Assembly: GCA_027214125.1 (NCBI GenBank)
Contig: JAPWHF010000017.1
Location: 1-64,000, forward strand
Reading direction: 5' to 3'
Length of the DNA stretch: 64,000 nucleotides
Source: Zoogloeaceae bacterium G21618-S1
GTDB taxonomy: Bacteria; Pseudomonadota; Gammaproteobacteria; Burkholderiales; Rhodocyclaceae
Of this stretch, positions 16,555 through 25,356 are shown piece by piece. Numbering within the stretch: position 1 is the first letter of the stretch; each line of letters begins with the position of its first letter. A program made the translations under genes and the position numbers. The notes under the pieces are model-generated. The model was not told the DNA's origin. It made no database searches and was given only the letters and a program-made list of their open reading frames with translations.

Positions 16555-16572
16555 ATTAGTATGTGCTAATAT
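16555..16572 (+). promoter_or_regulatory. Candidate promoter (extended -10) overlapped by an inverted repeat, upstream of pcm
   Basis: ATTAG (16555-16559) and CTAAT (16566-16570) form a 5-bp inverted repeat with a 6-nt spacer. It overlaps TGCTAATAT (16564-16572), an extended -10 element, 16 nt before the pcm start codon. The patch is AT-rich within G/C-rich surroundings. A repressor bound here would block pcm-rhodanese-tolC transcription. The -35 is not convincing. Confidence 0.4.
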
Positions 16573-16587
16573 ACGCACAGGGAGCCG

Positions 16588-17244
16588 ATGATGGATTTTG
16601 AACGCGCGCGCTTCAATATGGTTGAGCAGCAGGTACGTCCGTGGGATGTGCTGGATCAGGACGTGCTTGAGTCGATGATGACCGTCAAGCGCGAGGAGTT
16701 CGTGCCCGCCGCTTACAGAGCGCTGGCGTTTTCGGAAGCCGAGATCCCGATCGGTTGCGGCCAGGTCATGGTGTCGCCGGTGATTGAGGGCAAGGTATTG
16801 CAGGCGCTGGCGTTGAAGCCGACCGACACCGTGCTAGAGATCGGCGCCGGGTCGGGCTACTTCGCGGCCTTGCTGGCCTCGCGCGCCGACTGGGTGCGCA
16901 CCATCGAGATCGAGCCCGAACTTGCCGCGCTGGCGTCGGCCAATCTCAAGGCGGCTGGCGTTGAGAATGTGGTGGTAGAAGAAGGGGACGGGGCCGACGG
17001 CTGGCCGGCGCGCGCGCCCTACGACGTGATCGTGGTGTCCGGCGGCATGCCTGAATTGGCCGCGTCACTCAAGTCGCAACTGAAGCTTGGTGGCCGGCTG
17101 TTTGCCTTCATCGGTGAAGCGCCCATGATGGTCGGCCGTTTGGTGACCTGTATTGGCGAAGGCCAGTATGAGTCGGTGGATGTGTTTGAAAATGTGGTGC
17201 CCGCGTTGCGCAATGCGCGCCGGGCGGATGCTTTCCGCTTTTGA
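16588..17244 (+). CDS. pcm: Protein-L-isoaspartate O-methyltransferase family protein
   Basis: A 218-residue class I SAM methyltransferase of the PCMT family, which methylates isoaspartyl residues to start protein repair. Motifs: FVPAAYRALAFSEAEIPIG near the N-terminus, SAM motif I VLEIGAGSGYFAALLA (~residues 80-95), and VVVEEGDGADGWP (motif post II). GGGAG precedes ATG 16588, and the ATG at 16591 is an equal alternative. It lies 9 nt before a rhodanese gene and upstream of tolC, an order often seen in betaproteobacteria, hence probably one operon. In this lineage the member next to tolC is somewhat divergent from E. coli Pcm, so activity is inferred. Confidence 0.85.
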   Translation: MMDFERARFNMVEQQVRPWDVLDQDVLESMMTVKREEFVPAAYRALAFSEAEIPIGCGQVMVSPVIEGKVLQALALKPTDTVLEIGAGSGYFAALLASRADWVRTIEIEPELAALASANLKAAGVENVVVEEGDGADGWPARAPYDVIVVSGGMPELAASLKSQLKLGGRLFAFIGEAPMMVGRLVTCIGEGQYESVDVFENVVPALRNARRADAFRF

Positions 17245-17253
17245 GGATGCCCG

Positions 17254-17577
17254 ATGCGCCAGATGCTCCCGACCGAACTCAAGGACTGGCTCGACGACCC
17301 GGCGCGCGAGGCTCCGGTGTTGCTGGACGTGCGCGAGCCCTGGGAGTTCGAGTTGTGTCATCTGGACGGTTCGCGGCTGATGCCGATGTCGTCCGTGCCG
17401 GCACGTATCGATGAGCTCGATCCCGCAGTCGACACCGTGGTGATCTGTCATCACGGTGGTCGCAGCATGCAGGTGGCCATGTTCTTGGCGCAACGCGGCT
17501 TTGGTCAGGTCATCAACCTCGCCGGCGGTGTTGCCGGCTGGGCGGCGCAGGTCGATCCGGCCATGCCTCAGTACTGA
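17254..17577 (+). CDS. Single-domain rhodanese-like sulfurtransferase
   Basis: A 107-residue rhodanese domain. It has the typical LLDVREPWEFELCHLDGS entry, the persulfide-forming cysteine in VVICHHGGRSM (residue ~69), and the closing VINLAGGVAGWA. It should carry sulfane sulfur; acceptor and donor are unknown. It sits between pcm and tolC in a tightly spaced unit. Confidence 0.93.
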   Translation: MRQMLPTELKDWLDDPAREAPVLLDVREPWEFELCHLDGSRLMPMSSVPARIDELDPAVDTVVICHHGGRSMQVAMFLAQRGFGQVINLAGGVAGWAAQVDPAMPQY

Positions 17578-17599
17578 ACGCATCAATACGGAGAGTTGC

Positions 17600-18907
17600 A
17601 TGAAGCGCACCCTGAGTGTTTTGTTGGTCAGTCTCGCATCCGCCTCCGCCTGGGGCGCGGATCTGATGTCGGTGTATCGCGATGCGCTGGAGCACGATGC
17701 CCGCTTTGCCGCAGCCAAGGCTCAGCGCCAAGCCGGTCAGGAGAAGGCGGTGCAGGGTCGCGCGGGGGTGTTGCCGGGTATCGGCATGTCGGCCAGCACG
17801 ACCTGGAATGACAACACCTACTCGGGCGCCGATCGCAGCTTCAACAGCAATAGCTACGGCGCGGAACTGCGCCAGCCGCTGTTCAACCGTGCCGCCTGGA
17901 CGCAGTACGAGCAAGGCAAGCTGCAGACAACGTTGGCGGATACGCAGTTCGAGCTGGCGCGTCAGGATTTGATCATTCGCGTCTCTGAGGCCTATTTTGC
18001 GGTGCTCAATGCGCAGGACTCGACCGAAGCGTTGCGCGCCTTGCGCACGGCGGCCACGCAACAGCTTGAACTGGCCAAGAAGAGCTTTGAGGTCGGCACC
18101 GTTACCGTGACCGATGTGCACGAAGCACAGTCGCGTTTCGATCTGGCCTCGGCGCGTTTGATTGCTGCCGAAAATGCGCTCGAAGTGGCGCGCCAGAGCC
18201 TGGCCCAGATTGTTGGCAAAGAGCCCGAAGGTGTGGCGGGCCTGCGTAAAGGCGCCGAGCTGGGTCGGCCCCAGCCGGATGATATGCGCCAGTGGGTGAG
18301 CGCGGCGGAGCAGGATAGTTTCGGCGTACAGGTTCAGCAGATCGCCACCCGGATTGCGGATCGGGAAGTGACGCGCAACGAATCGGGGCATTTGCCGACG
18401 TTGGACGTGGTTGCACGCTACAACCAGTCGGATGCTGGCGGCAGCAGCTTTGGCAGCGGCCGCAGCGAAAACACGATCCGCACGATTGGCCTTGAGCTGA
18501 ACGTGCCGATCTACCAGGGCGGTGGTGTGTCGTCGCGCACGCGAGAGGCGGCGGCACTGCTGACCAAGTCCGAAGCCGATTTGGACGATGCACGCCGCAG
18601 CGCGGCGCTGGCTGCACGCCAGGCCTACCTCGGTGTGACCAGTGGTCTGGCGCAGGTCAAGGCGCTGGAAGCGGCCGAAGTGTCGTCCCGTTCGGCGCTG
18701 GAGGCCAACCGCCTGGGCTATGAAGTGGGTGTGCGGATCAACATCGATGTGCTCAACGCGCAAAGCCAGTTGGCCGACACCCAGCAGCAACTGGCCAAGG
18801 CGCGCTACGACACTCTGATCGCCCAGCTGCGTATGTCGGCGGCCGCGGGGACGCTGGGCGAAGAAGAAGTGGCACGTTTGAATGCGTTGCTGACCGGCAC
18901 GCCCTGA
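17600..18907 (+). CDS. tolC: TolC-family outer-membrane efflux channel
   Basis: A 435-residue outer-membrane factor. ATG 17600 is preceded by GGAGAG and begins a signal peptide (MKRTLSVLLVSLASASAWGA). Two TolC repeats follow, with the characteristic DLMSVYRDALEHDARFAAA opening, ELRQPLFNRAAWTQYEQGK, and in the second half GLELNVPIYQGGGVSSRTRE and EVGVRINIDVLNAQSQLA. These are diagnostic for the TolC/CyaE type used in type I secretion and RND efflux. It is the likely exit duct for the RND pump 1.1 kb upstream. Confidence 0.93.
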   Translation: MKRTLSVLLVSLASASAWGADLMSVYRDALEHDARFAAAKAQRQAGQEKAVQGRAGVLPGIGMSASTTWNDNTYSGADRSFNSNSYGAELRQPLFNRAAWTQYEQGKLQTTLADTQFELARQDLIIRVSEAYFAVLNAQDSTEALRALRTAATQQLELAKKSFEVGTVTVTDVHEAQSRFDLASARLIAAENALEVARQSLAQIVGKEPEGVAGLRKGAELGRPQPDDMRQWVSAAEQDSFGVQVQQIATRIADREVTRNESGHLPTLDVVARYNQSDAGGSSFGSGRSENTIRTIGLELNVPIYQGGGVSSRTREAAALLTKSEADLDDARRSAALAARQAYLGVTSGLAQVKALEAAEVSSRSALEANRLGYEVGVRINIDVLNAQSQLADTQQQLAKARYDTLIAQLRMSAAAGTLGEEEVARLNALLTGTP

Positions 18908-18919
18908 GGCGCGTTTTTT
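18900..18919 (+). terminator. Weak Rho-independent terminator after tolC
   Basis: CGCC (18900-18903), a CTGA loop, GGCG (18908-18911), then CG and TTTTTT (18914-18919). The stem is only 4 bp and overlaps the tolC stop. It sits at the tolC/waaA convergent junction, where a terminator is expected. Confidence 0.3.
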
Positions 18920-18928
18920 CGAACGTTT

Positions 18929-20194
18929 TCAGGCCTCGATCAAGGGGCTGAGTAGCGCAACGGTGCGCCCTGTCGCGCCCCCGTGTTGTCGGGCAAAGTC
19001 TTTGCCTGCCTGACCCATCGCCAAGCGCCGCGGCCCATCATTGAGCAAATCAAACGCCCCGCGCATGGCCTCAGCCGCAGTTCCAAAACGCAGACCCGCC
19101 TGCGCGCTCAGCGCAGCGTCGCTGGCGTCGCTAAAGTTGTAGGTGTGCGGCCCGAGCAGCACCGCCCGGCCGGCGGCGCAACACTCGATCAGGTTCTGCC
19201 CGCCAAAGGGCAGCCAGGTGCCGCCCATCAGCACCACATCGGCCACGGTGTAGTACGCCGCCATTTCGCCCATCGAGTCGCCCAGCCAGACCTGGGTATC
19301 CGGCGTGGCCGGTGCGGCCTCACTGCGTCGCGTCACGCGAAGTCCGAGCGCGCGCGCCTGGGTGGCGACGACATCAAAGCGCTGCGGATGGCGCGGTACG
19401 ATGGTCAGCAAGGCGGTGTCGCGGGCCGGGTGCGTGTTGAAGGCATCGAGAATCAGCGCTTCTTCGCCTTCGCGCGTGCTGGCGGCCAGAATGACCGGTC
19501 GCGCGCCCATCGCCTCGCGCCACGATGCGCCCAGGGTGAGCGCCGCCGCAGGCAGCGTCATGTCGAACTTGATGTTGCCGGTGACGATCGGATGTGTCGC
19601 GCCGATTGTTTTCAGCCGGGCGGCATCGGCCTCACTTTGGGCTGCGACTACCGTAAATCGGCAAAAAGTTTCGCGTGCCAGCGAGATCAGCCGCAGGTAG
19701 CGCCGCGCCGACCGCGCTGACAGGCGTGCATTGACCAGTGCGCAGGGCACGTCGAGTGAGTCGCAGGCGGCCATCAGGTTGGGCCATACCTCGGTTTCCA
19801 TGACGACCCCGAGTTGCGGCTGGAAGTGGCGCAAAAAGCGCCGCTGCAACCAAGGCAGGTCATAGGGCAGATACACCGACAGCACGCGATCACCATAGCG
19901 ACCAAACACGGCCTGCGCTGTCTCACGCCCGGTGGGCGTCATGTGCGTCAGCACAAAACGGTGCGTCGGAAAGCGCACGGCGAGCGCGTCGATCAGTGGT
20001 TGGGCGGCGCGTGTTTCGCCCACCGACACCGCATGCACCCACAGGAACGGTCCTTCAGAATCTTGCGCGTAACGACCAAAGCGCTCCGCGATGCCTGACC
20101 GGTAGCCCGGCTGCTGACGGCTACGCCACATCAGCCGGAGCATCACAGCGGGCAGGGCGAGGATCCACAGCAGGGTATAGAGCAGTCGTGGCAT
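18929..20194 (-). CDS. waaA: 3-deoxy-D-manno-octulosonic acid (Kdo) transferase
   Basis: A 421-residue family 30 glycosyltransferase that adds Kdo from CMP-Kdo to lipid A precursors at the inner membrane. It has an N-terminal membrane anchor (LLYTLLWILALPAVMLRL), the catalytic-region glutamate in GIAERFGRY (~residue 38), WVHAVSVGETRAAQPLIDAL, GVVMETEVWPNLMAACD, and the C-terminal GGTWLPFGGQNLIECCAAG sugar-nucleotide site. It is the only gene of the core lipopolysaccharide pathway here, abutting the surface-glycan locus but in the opposite direction. Confidence 0.95.
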   Translation of the reverse strand: MPRLLYTLLWILALPAVMLRLMWRSRQQPGYRSGIAERFGRYAQDSEGPFLWVHAVSVGETRAAQPLIDALAVRFPTHRFVLTHMTPTGRETAQAVFGRYGDRVLSVYLPYDLPWLQRRFLRHFQPQLGVVMETEVWPNLMAACDSLDVPCALVNARLSARSARRYLRLISLARETFCRFTVVAAQSEADAARLKTIGATHPIVTGNIKFDMTLPAAALTLGASWREAMGARPVILAASTREGEEALILDAFNTHPARDTALLTIVPRHPQRFDVVATQARALGLRVTRRSEAAPATPDTQVWLGDSMGEMAAYYTVADVVLMGGTWLPFGGQNLIECCAAGRAVLLGPHTYNFSDASDAALSAQAGLRFGTAAEAMRGAFDLLNDGPRRLAMGQAGKDFARQHGGATGRTVALLSPLIEA

Positions 20195-20199
20195 TGGCC

Positions 20200-20227
20200 T
20201 TGCCGGACAAACGAAAAATTATACGAT
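20200..20227 (+). promoter_or_regulatory. Possible promoter for the glycan locus (epimerase gene)
   Basis: TTGCCG (20200-20205), 16 nt, TACGAT (20222-20227), in an AT-rich stretch of the 135-bp divergent gap between waaA and the epimerase gene at 20330. Both hexamers match the consensus at four of six positions. Confidence 0.3.
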
Positions 20228-20329
20228 GCTACGCACGCGCGGCCGATGCTGAAATGCGTCGGGGCGATGCCCCATGACGCGAGGCTGTGAGACAATACCG
20301 GCCTGAATTTCGGATCTGGGACGTGGGCG

Positions 20330-21337
20330 ATGAAGGTTTTGGTAACGGGCGCAGCCGGCTTTATCGGCATGCATGCCTCCGAGCGTTTGCTGGCGCGGGG
20401 CGACGAGGTGGTCGGCCTGGACAATCTCAACGATTACTACGATCCGCAGCTCAAGCGCGATCGTCTGGCGCGCATCCAGCCGCATCCCAACTTCCGCTTC
20501 GTGAAGATGGATGTCGCTGACCGTCCGGGGATCGAAAAGCTGTTTGCCGATGAAAAATTCGACCGCGTCATCCACCTCGCAGCTCAGGCCGGGGTGCGCT
20601 ACTCGATCGAAAACCCGCACGCCTACATCGACAGCAACATCGTCGGTTTCATGAACATCCTGGAAGGCTGCCGCCACAACAAGGTGCAGCACCTGGCCTA
20701 CGCCAGCAGCTCCAGCGTGTATGGCGGCAACACCAAAATGCCGTTCTCCGAGCACGACTCGGTCGACCACCCCATCAGCATGTACGCGGCCACCAAGAAA
20801 GCCAACGAGCTGATGGCCCATACCTACAGTCACCTGTTCGGCCTGCCGACCACCGGCTTGCGCTTCTTTACCGTCTATGGCCCTTGGGGCCGCCCGGACA
20901 TGGCGCTGTTCCTGTTCACCAAAGCCACCCTCGAAGGCCGGCCGATTGACGTGTTCAACCACGGCAAGATGCAGCGCGACTTCACTTACGTCGACGACAT
21001 CGTCGAAGGCGTGATCCGCGTACTCGACCACACCGCCGAGTCCGACCCCGAATTCAATGCCGATCAGCCTAGCCCCGGCCGCAGCAAAGCCCCGTTCCGA
21101 GTCTTCAATATCGGCAACAGCAGCCCGGTGCAGCTCATGGACTATATCGGCGCAGTCGAATCAGCGCTGGGCATGGAAGCGAAGAAGAACTTCCTGCCGA
21201 TGCAGGATGGAGACGTGCCGGCGACTTACGCAGACACGTCCGAGCTCAATGCCTGGACGGGGTTCCAGCCGGGCACGCCGGTCAAGGACGGGGTGGCGCG
21301 GTTTGTGGCGTGGTATCGGGAGTATTTCCGGAATTAA
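20330..21337 (+). CDS. UDP-glucuronate 4-epimerase (NAD-dependent SDR)
   Basis: A 335-residue extended SDR that interconverts UDP-glucuronate and UDP-galacturonate for surface polysaccharides. The NAD motif is [16 protein letters not shown] at the N-terminus. [20 protein letters not shown] is the family signature that distinguishes it from GalE. It has catalytic Ser in [18 protein letters not shown] (YxxxK), and [18 protein letters not shown]. Length fits CapI/LpsL-type enzymes. It opens the plus-strand glycan locus, with 136 nt to the next gene. Confidence 0.9.
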   Translation: MKVLVTGAAGFIGMHASERLLARGDEVVGLDNLNDYYDPQLKRDRLARIQPHPNFRFVKMDVADRPGIEKLFADEKFDRVIHLAAQAGVRYSIENPHAYIDSNIVGFMNILEGCRHNKVQHLAYASSSSVYGGNTKMPFSEHDSVDHPISMYAATKKANELMAHTYSHLFGLPTTGLRFFTVYGPWGRPDMALFLFTKATLEGRPIDVFNHGKMQRDFTYVDDIVEGVIRVLDHTAESDPEFNADQPSPGRSKAPFRVFNIGNSSPVQLMDYIGAVESALGMEAKKNFLPMQDGDVPATYADTSELNAWTGFQPGTPVKDGVARFVAWYREYFRN

Positions 21338-21473
21338 GGTGTTGGCCGGAGAGGAGCGTCCTGGCGGTCAGAAAAGTCGATTCACACAAGGCGGCGCATC
21401 AACCGCACGTGCTCGCTGGTCAATCAGACTTTCGTGGCACTCAATGCATATGAGTCAGAGGTGTTGCTGAGCT

Positions 21474-23228
21474 GTGGCGTATATACAAACGATTTGGCGG
21501 CATCTGAATCATCGTCGACGCTGGCAGCTTGGCGGCTTATGCGCATTGATTCTGCTGTCGTCTCTGGCTGAGCTGGTCAGTCTTGGCGCGGTTATGCCAT
21601 TTCTGGCAGCAATGGCGTCGCCGGCCAAGGTGTTCGAGCACGCTGCAGTCGCGCCATTTCTCGGCTTGTTGAGCATTGAGTCTCCCGATCAGCTGCTTTT
21701 GCCTTTTGCCGTTCTTTTTGCGATTGCGGCAATCATTTCCGCCTCAATCAGGATGTTGCTGCTCTGGACGGGTACCCGGCTGGCGTTTGCGATCGGCGCC
21801 GATATCAGCATCGGCATCTATCAACGTACCTTGCATCAGCCTTATGCCGTGCACGTTTCTCGCAACAGCAGCGAGGTCATCAGCGGCATCACGGCCAAGT
21901 CGCATGCCGTCATCTATGGCGGTTTGATGCCGTCCATTCAGCTGGCCAGCGCGTCCGTCACGCTGGTTGCGATCGTTGCTGGGCTGGTGGCCATCGACCC
22001 GCTGGTGGCGCTGACCACCCTCTTCGGATTCGGCGCGGTGTATGGGGGGCTGATATTCGTCGCTCGCAAACGTCTGATCCGCAACGGAAAGAGGATCGCG
22101 GAGGAGTCCACCCGCGTGCTCAAGTGTCTGCAGGAGGGCCTGGGCGGGATACGTGACGTCCTGCTCGACGGGAGCCAGGCAACTTATTGCAAGAGTTACC
22201 GGGCGGCGGATCTTCCGCTCCGCCGCGCTCAGGGCAACAACCAGTTCATCTCGGCAAGTCCTCGCTATGCGATGGAGGCCATTGGGCTGTCGATGATCGC
22301 TGCGCTTGCCTATTATCTCGTTCGTCAGCCCGAAGGCCTCGAGAAGGCCTTGCCCTTGCTCGGCGTGCTGGCGCTCGGTGCGCAGCGCCTGCTGCCTGCG
22401 CTGCAGCAGGCGTATGCGGCCTGGGCTGGTATCAAGGGCAATCAGGCGTCGGTGCACGATGCGATTACCTTGCTTGAGCAACCGATGCCGGGGCCGCCGA
22501 CGAACACCGGGGGTGTGCCGGTCTTTCGCAAGGAGCTTCGTCTGAGCGGTGTCACGTTTGCCTACCAGAGCGACTTGCCTCCGGTGTTGTCCGAGCTTGA
22601 TCTGACGATACGCAAGGGCGAGCGGGTCGGGATCATTGGGGCAACCGGAAGCGGCAAGAGCACCTTGATGGACCTCTTGATGGGGCTCCTCGAGGCGTCG
22701 AGCGGCGTGCTCGAAGTCGACGGCATGAAAATCGACTCATCGACGCGGCGGGCGTGGCAATCGCACATTGCGCATGTGCCGCAAGCCATCTATCTGGCCG
22801 ATAGCTCCGTCGCGGAGAATATCGCTTTTGGCATTCCCGTGGAGGCGATCGACCATGCGCGCGTGCGGGAGGCGGCCCGACAGGCCCAGATCGCCGAACT
22901 GGTCGAGTCGATGCCGAACGGCTATCGGTCCATGGTGGGCGAGCGCGGCGTACGCTTGTCCGGTGGCCAACGACAGCGTATTGGTATTGCCCGGGCGCTT
23001 TACAAGCAGGCAGATGTGATCGTGTTTGACGAAGCGACAAGTGCGCTCGACAACGAAACGGAGAAGACAGTCATGGCGTCGATCGACACGCTCAACCCCG
23101 ATTTGACGGTGATTATCATTGCGCACCGGCTGAGCACGCTGCAAAAATGTGATCGCATCATCGAACTCGGGCACGGCCGGGTGAAGCGGACGGGTAGTTA
23201 CGATCAGATCGTCTGCGGAAACGCATGA
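21474..23228 (+). CDS. ABC exporter (PglK/MsbA-type lipid-linked glycan flippase candidate)
   Basis: A 584-residue half-transporter with N-terminal six-TM exporter domain (~1-330) and C-terminal nucleotide-binding domain. It has Walker A GATGSGKST (~388), signature VRLSGGQRQRIGIARAL, Walker B VIVFDEATSALD and the switch histidine in IIAHRLSTL. The GTG start at 21474 is used; in-frame ATG codons upstream are cut off by a stop. Its gene context (next: sugar-nucleotide enzymes, ATGA overlap) suggests export of a lipid-linked glycan as in PglK, rather than lipid A or peptide. A second, Wzx-like flippase domain exists at 52.1 kb. Confidence 0.85.
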   Translation: MAYIQTIWRHLNHRRRWQLGGLCALILLSSLAELVSLGAVMPFLAAMASPAKVFEHAAVAPFLGLLSIESPDQLLLPFAVLFAIAAIISASIRMLLLWTGTRLAFAIGADISIGIYQRTLHQPYAVHVSRNSSEVISGITAKSHAVIYGGLMPSIQLASASVTLVAIVAGLVAIDPLVALTTLFGFGAVYGGLIFVARKRLIRNGKRIAEESTRVLKCLQEGLGGIRDVLLDGSQATYCKSYRAADLPLRRAQGNNQFISASPRYAMEAIGLSMIAALAYYLVRQPEGLEKALPLLGVLALGAQRLLPALQQAYAAWAGIKGNQASVHDAITLLEQPMPGPPTNTGGVPVFRKELRLSGVTFAYQSDLPPVLSELDLTIRKGERVGIIGATGSGKSTLMDLLMGLLEASSGVLEVDGMKIDSSTRRAWQSHIAHVPQAIYLADSSVAENIAFGIPVEAIDHARVREAARQAQIAELVESMPNGYRSMVGERGVRLSGGQRQRIGIARALYKQADVIVFDEATSALDNETEKTVMASIDTLNPDLTVIIIAHRLSTLQKCDRIIELGHGRVKRTGSYDQIVCGNA

Positions 23229-24187
23229 TCAACGGTGGATATTCAGTGACCGACAACAGGAATCCGACCTTGGCGAAACCCCGAATACTCATCACTGGCG
23301 GCAGCGGGCTTCTGGCGCTGAACTGGTTTGCGGCGGCGCGTGACAGTTACGACGTCGTATTGGCCTTCCACGAGCGAACGCTGGATATCCCCGGAGCGAC
23401 GGGCTGCAAGCTCGCGCTCGATTCGATGGATCAGCTACTCGCAGCGCTGGACGCCCACGCGCCTGAGTTCGTGGTTCATGCCGCGGGCTGCACCAGCGTC
23501 GAAGGCTGCGAAAAGGCGCCCAACCTCGCCCATCACGTCAATGTCGTGCTCGCTGCCAATGTAGCTGCCGCCTGCAAGGCACGCGGTGTGCCGCTGGTCC
23601 ACATCTCGACGGACCATCTGTTTGCCGGTCACGAGGCGATGGTGAGCGAAGAGGTTCCGGTCGCACCGCTGAATATCTACGGAAAAACAAAAGCCGAGGC
23701 GGAGCTGCGTGTGGCCGAGGCCTGCCCGGAGGCGCTGGTGATCCGGACTAACTTCTACGGCTGGGGCACCAGCTATCGCAGGTCGTTCAGCGATGTCATC
23801 GTCGATGCCTTACGCCAGAAGCGGCCCATCACCCTTTTCGATGACGTACATTACACGCCAATCCTCGCAGAAAGCCTCGTCGATACCGTACACGGTTTGC
23901 TGGCCCGTAAGGCGAGTGGCGTCTTCAATGTTGTCGGCAGCGAGCGGCTGACGAAGCATCGATTCGGCCAGCTCGTGGCAGAGGTCTTCGGACTCGATGC
24001 AGCGCCGATCCGGCGCGGTGCCCTCTCTGACCTGCCCGACCTCGTGAAGCGCCCTCGTGACATGAGCCTTTCCAGCCGGAAGGTGAGCGCGTTTCTCGGA
24101 CGGGATCCGGGCCCCGTAAGCGAGCATCTCTATCGGCTGAGTCTGCAGGCGCAGCGCGGCCTTGCACTGGAACTGGGAAAACTATGA
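23225..24187 (+). CDS. RmlD-type sugar-nucleotide reductase (SDR)
   Basis: A 320-residue extended SDR related to dTDP-4-dehydrorhamnose reductase. It has the N-terminal nucleotide site ILITGGSGLLALNW, VVHAAGCTSVEGCEKAP, HISTDHLFAG (the RmlD-type STDYVF variant), YGKTKAEAE (YxxxK) and VIRTNFYGWG. It overlaps both neighbours by ATGA. It probably reduces a 4-keto sugar nucleotide for this locus. Sitting right before pseC it could act on a nonulosonate-pathway intermediate, but the substrate is not evident. Confidence 0.8.
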   Translation: MINGGYSVTDNRNPTLAKPRILITGGSGLLALNWFAAARDSYDVVLAFHERTLDIPGATGCKLALDSMDQLLAALDAHAPEFVVHAAGCTSVEGCEKAPNLAHHVNVVLAANVAAACKARGVPLVHISTDHLFAGHEAMVSEEVPVAPLNIYGKTKAEAELRVAEACPEALVIRTNFYGWGTSYRRSFSDVIVDALRQKRPITLFDDVHYTPILAESLVDTVHGLLARKASGVFNVVGSERLTKHRFGQLVAEVFGLDAAPIRRGALSDLPDLVKRPRDMSLSSRKVSAFLGRDPGPVSEHLYRLSLQAQRGLALELGKL

Positions 24188-25356
24188 TTCCATACGGGAA
24201 GCACCACATCGATGAGGACGACATCGCGGCCGTCGTTGACATCCTCCGCAGCGGTCTGCTCACCCAGGGGCCGGCCGTCGAATCCTTTGAACGCGCCGTT
24301 GCCGAATACGTCGGCGCCAAGCATGCCGTCGCCGTGTCCAGCGGAACGGCCGCCCTGCACCTGGCGGCGCTTGCCGCCGGCGTGGGGCCGGGCACCACGC
24401 TGATCACGACGCCAATCACTTTCGTTGCCTCGGCCAACGCGGGCCTGTATGCCGGAGGCAAGGTTGCTTTTGCCGATATCGATCCGGACACCATCAACAT
24501 GTCACCCGCGGCGCTAGCGGAAACGCTGGCGGCCAACCCGGACACCAAGGCGATCGTCCCCGTTCATTTCGCCGGCCTGCCGTGCGACATGCCCGCGATC
24601 AAGTCGCTCGCCGACAAGGCCGGCGCAGCGGTGATCGAGGATGGCGCACATGCGCTTGGCGCAAGCTATCCCGACGGCCAGCGCGTCGGTTGTTGCGCCC
24701 ATTCGCTGATGACGATCTTCTCCTTCCACCCCGTCAAGGCGATTGCTGCGGGCGAGGGGGGCATGATCACGACCAACGATGACGCCGTGTACCGGCGCCT
24801 GCTGCGCTTGCGCAGCCATGGCATCAACAAGCTCGATGACCCGTTTGTCCTGGAGGATCAGGCCTATACGGAGGGTGTCCAGAATCCGTGGTACTACGAG
24901 ATGCAGGAGCTCGGCTTCCATTACCGGATCACGGACATTCAATGTGCGCTGGCTAACTCCCAACTCAGGAAGCTGGAGTCGTTCCTGGAGAGACGGCGAG
25001 TTATCGTAAAGCGGTACGACGCCGAATTGGCGGGGGTGAGGAACCTAAGCCCTGCCCAGCATTCGGGGCGCGAACGAAGCGGCCACCATCTGTACGTTGT
25101 GCGCATTGATTTCGACTCAGCGGGAATCAGCCGCCCCAAGCTGATGACTGCCTTGAGGGAGCGTGGTGTCGGAAATCAGGTTCATTACATTCCGGTACCA
25201 ATGCAGCCACTCTATCGAGCGCAGGGAAGCGAAATCGCTCTTTATCCCAATGCCCGTTCCTACTACGAACAGGCGCTGAGCATACCGCTCTACTACGACT
25301 TGTCAGATAGCGATCAGGCGCATGTCATTGAAGTGTTCAAGGAGTTGCTGGGTTGA
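24184..25356 (+). CDS. pseC: UDP-4-amino-4,6-dideoxy-N-acetyl-beta-L-altrosamine transaminase
   Basis: A 390-residue DegT/DnrJ/EryC1-family PLP aminotransferase. PseC aminates the 4-keto product of PseB in pseudaminic acid synthesis. The opening MIPYGKHHIDEDDIAAVV and GLLTQGPAVESFERA are typical. The PLP lysine is K185 in SFHPVKAIAAGEGG, with AVSSGTAALHLA and DGAHALGASY for cofactor binding and HYIPVPMQPLYR near the C-terminus. The matching dehydratase PseB is not next to it. The FnlA-type dehydratase at 56.6 kb might replace it or PseB may be elsewhere. Confidence 0.88.
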   Translation: MIPYGKHHIDEDDIAAVVDILRSGLLTQGPAVESFERAVAEYVGAKHAVAVSSGTAALHLAALAAGVGPGTTLITTPITFVASANAGLYAGGKVAFADIDPDTINMSPAALAETLAANPDTKAIVPVHFAGLPCDMPAIKSLADKAGAAVIEDGAHALGASYPDGQRVGCCAHSLMTIFSFHPVKAIAAGEGGMITTNDDAVYRRLLRLRSHGINKLDDPFVLEDQAYTEGVQNPWYYEMQELGFHYRITDIQCALANSQLRKLESFLERRRVIVKRYDAELAGVRNLSPAQHSGRERSGHHLYVVRIDFDSAGISRPKLMTALRERGVGNQVHYIPVPMQPLYRAQGSEIALYPNARSYYEQALSIPLYYDLSDSDQAHVIEVFKELLG

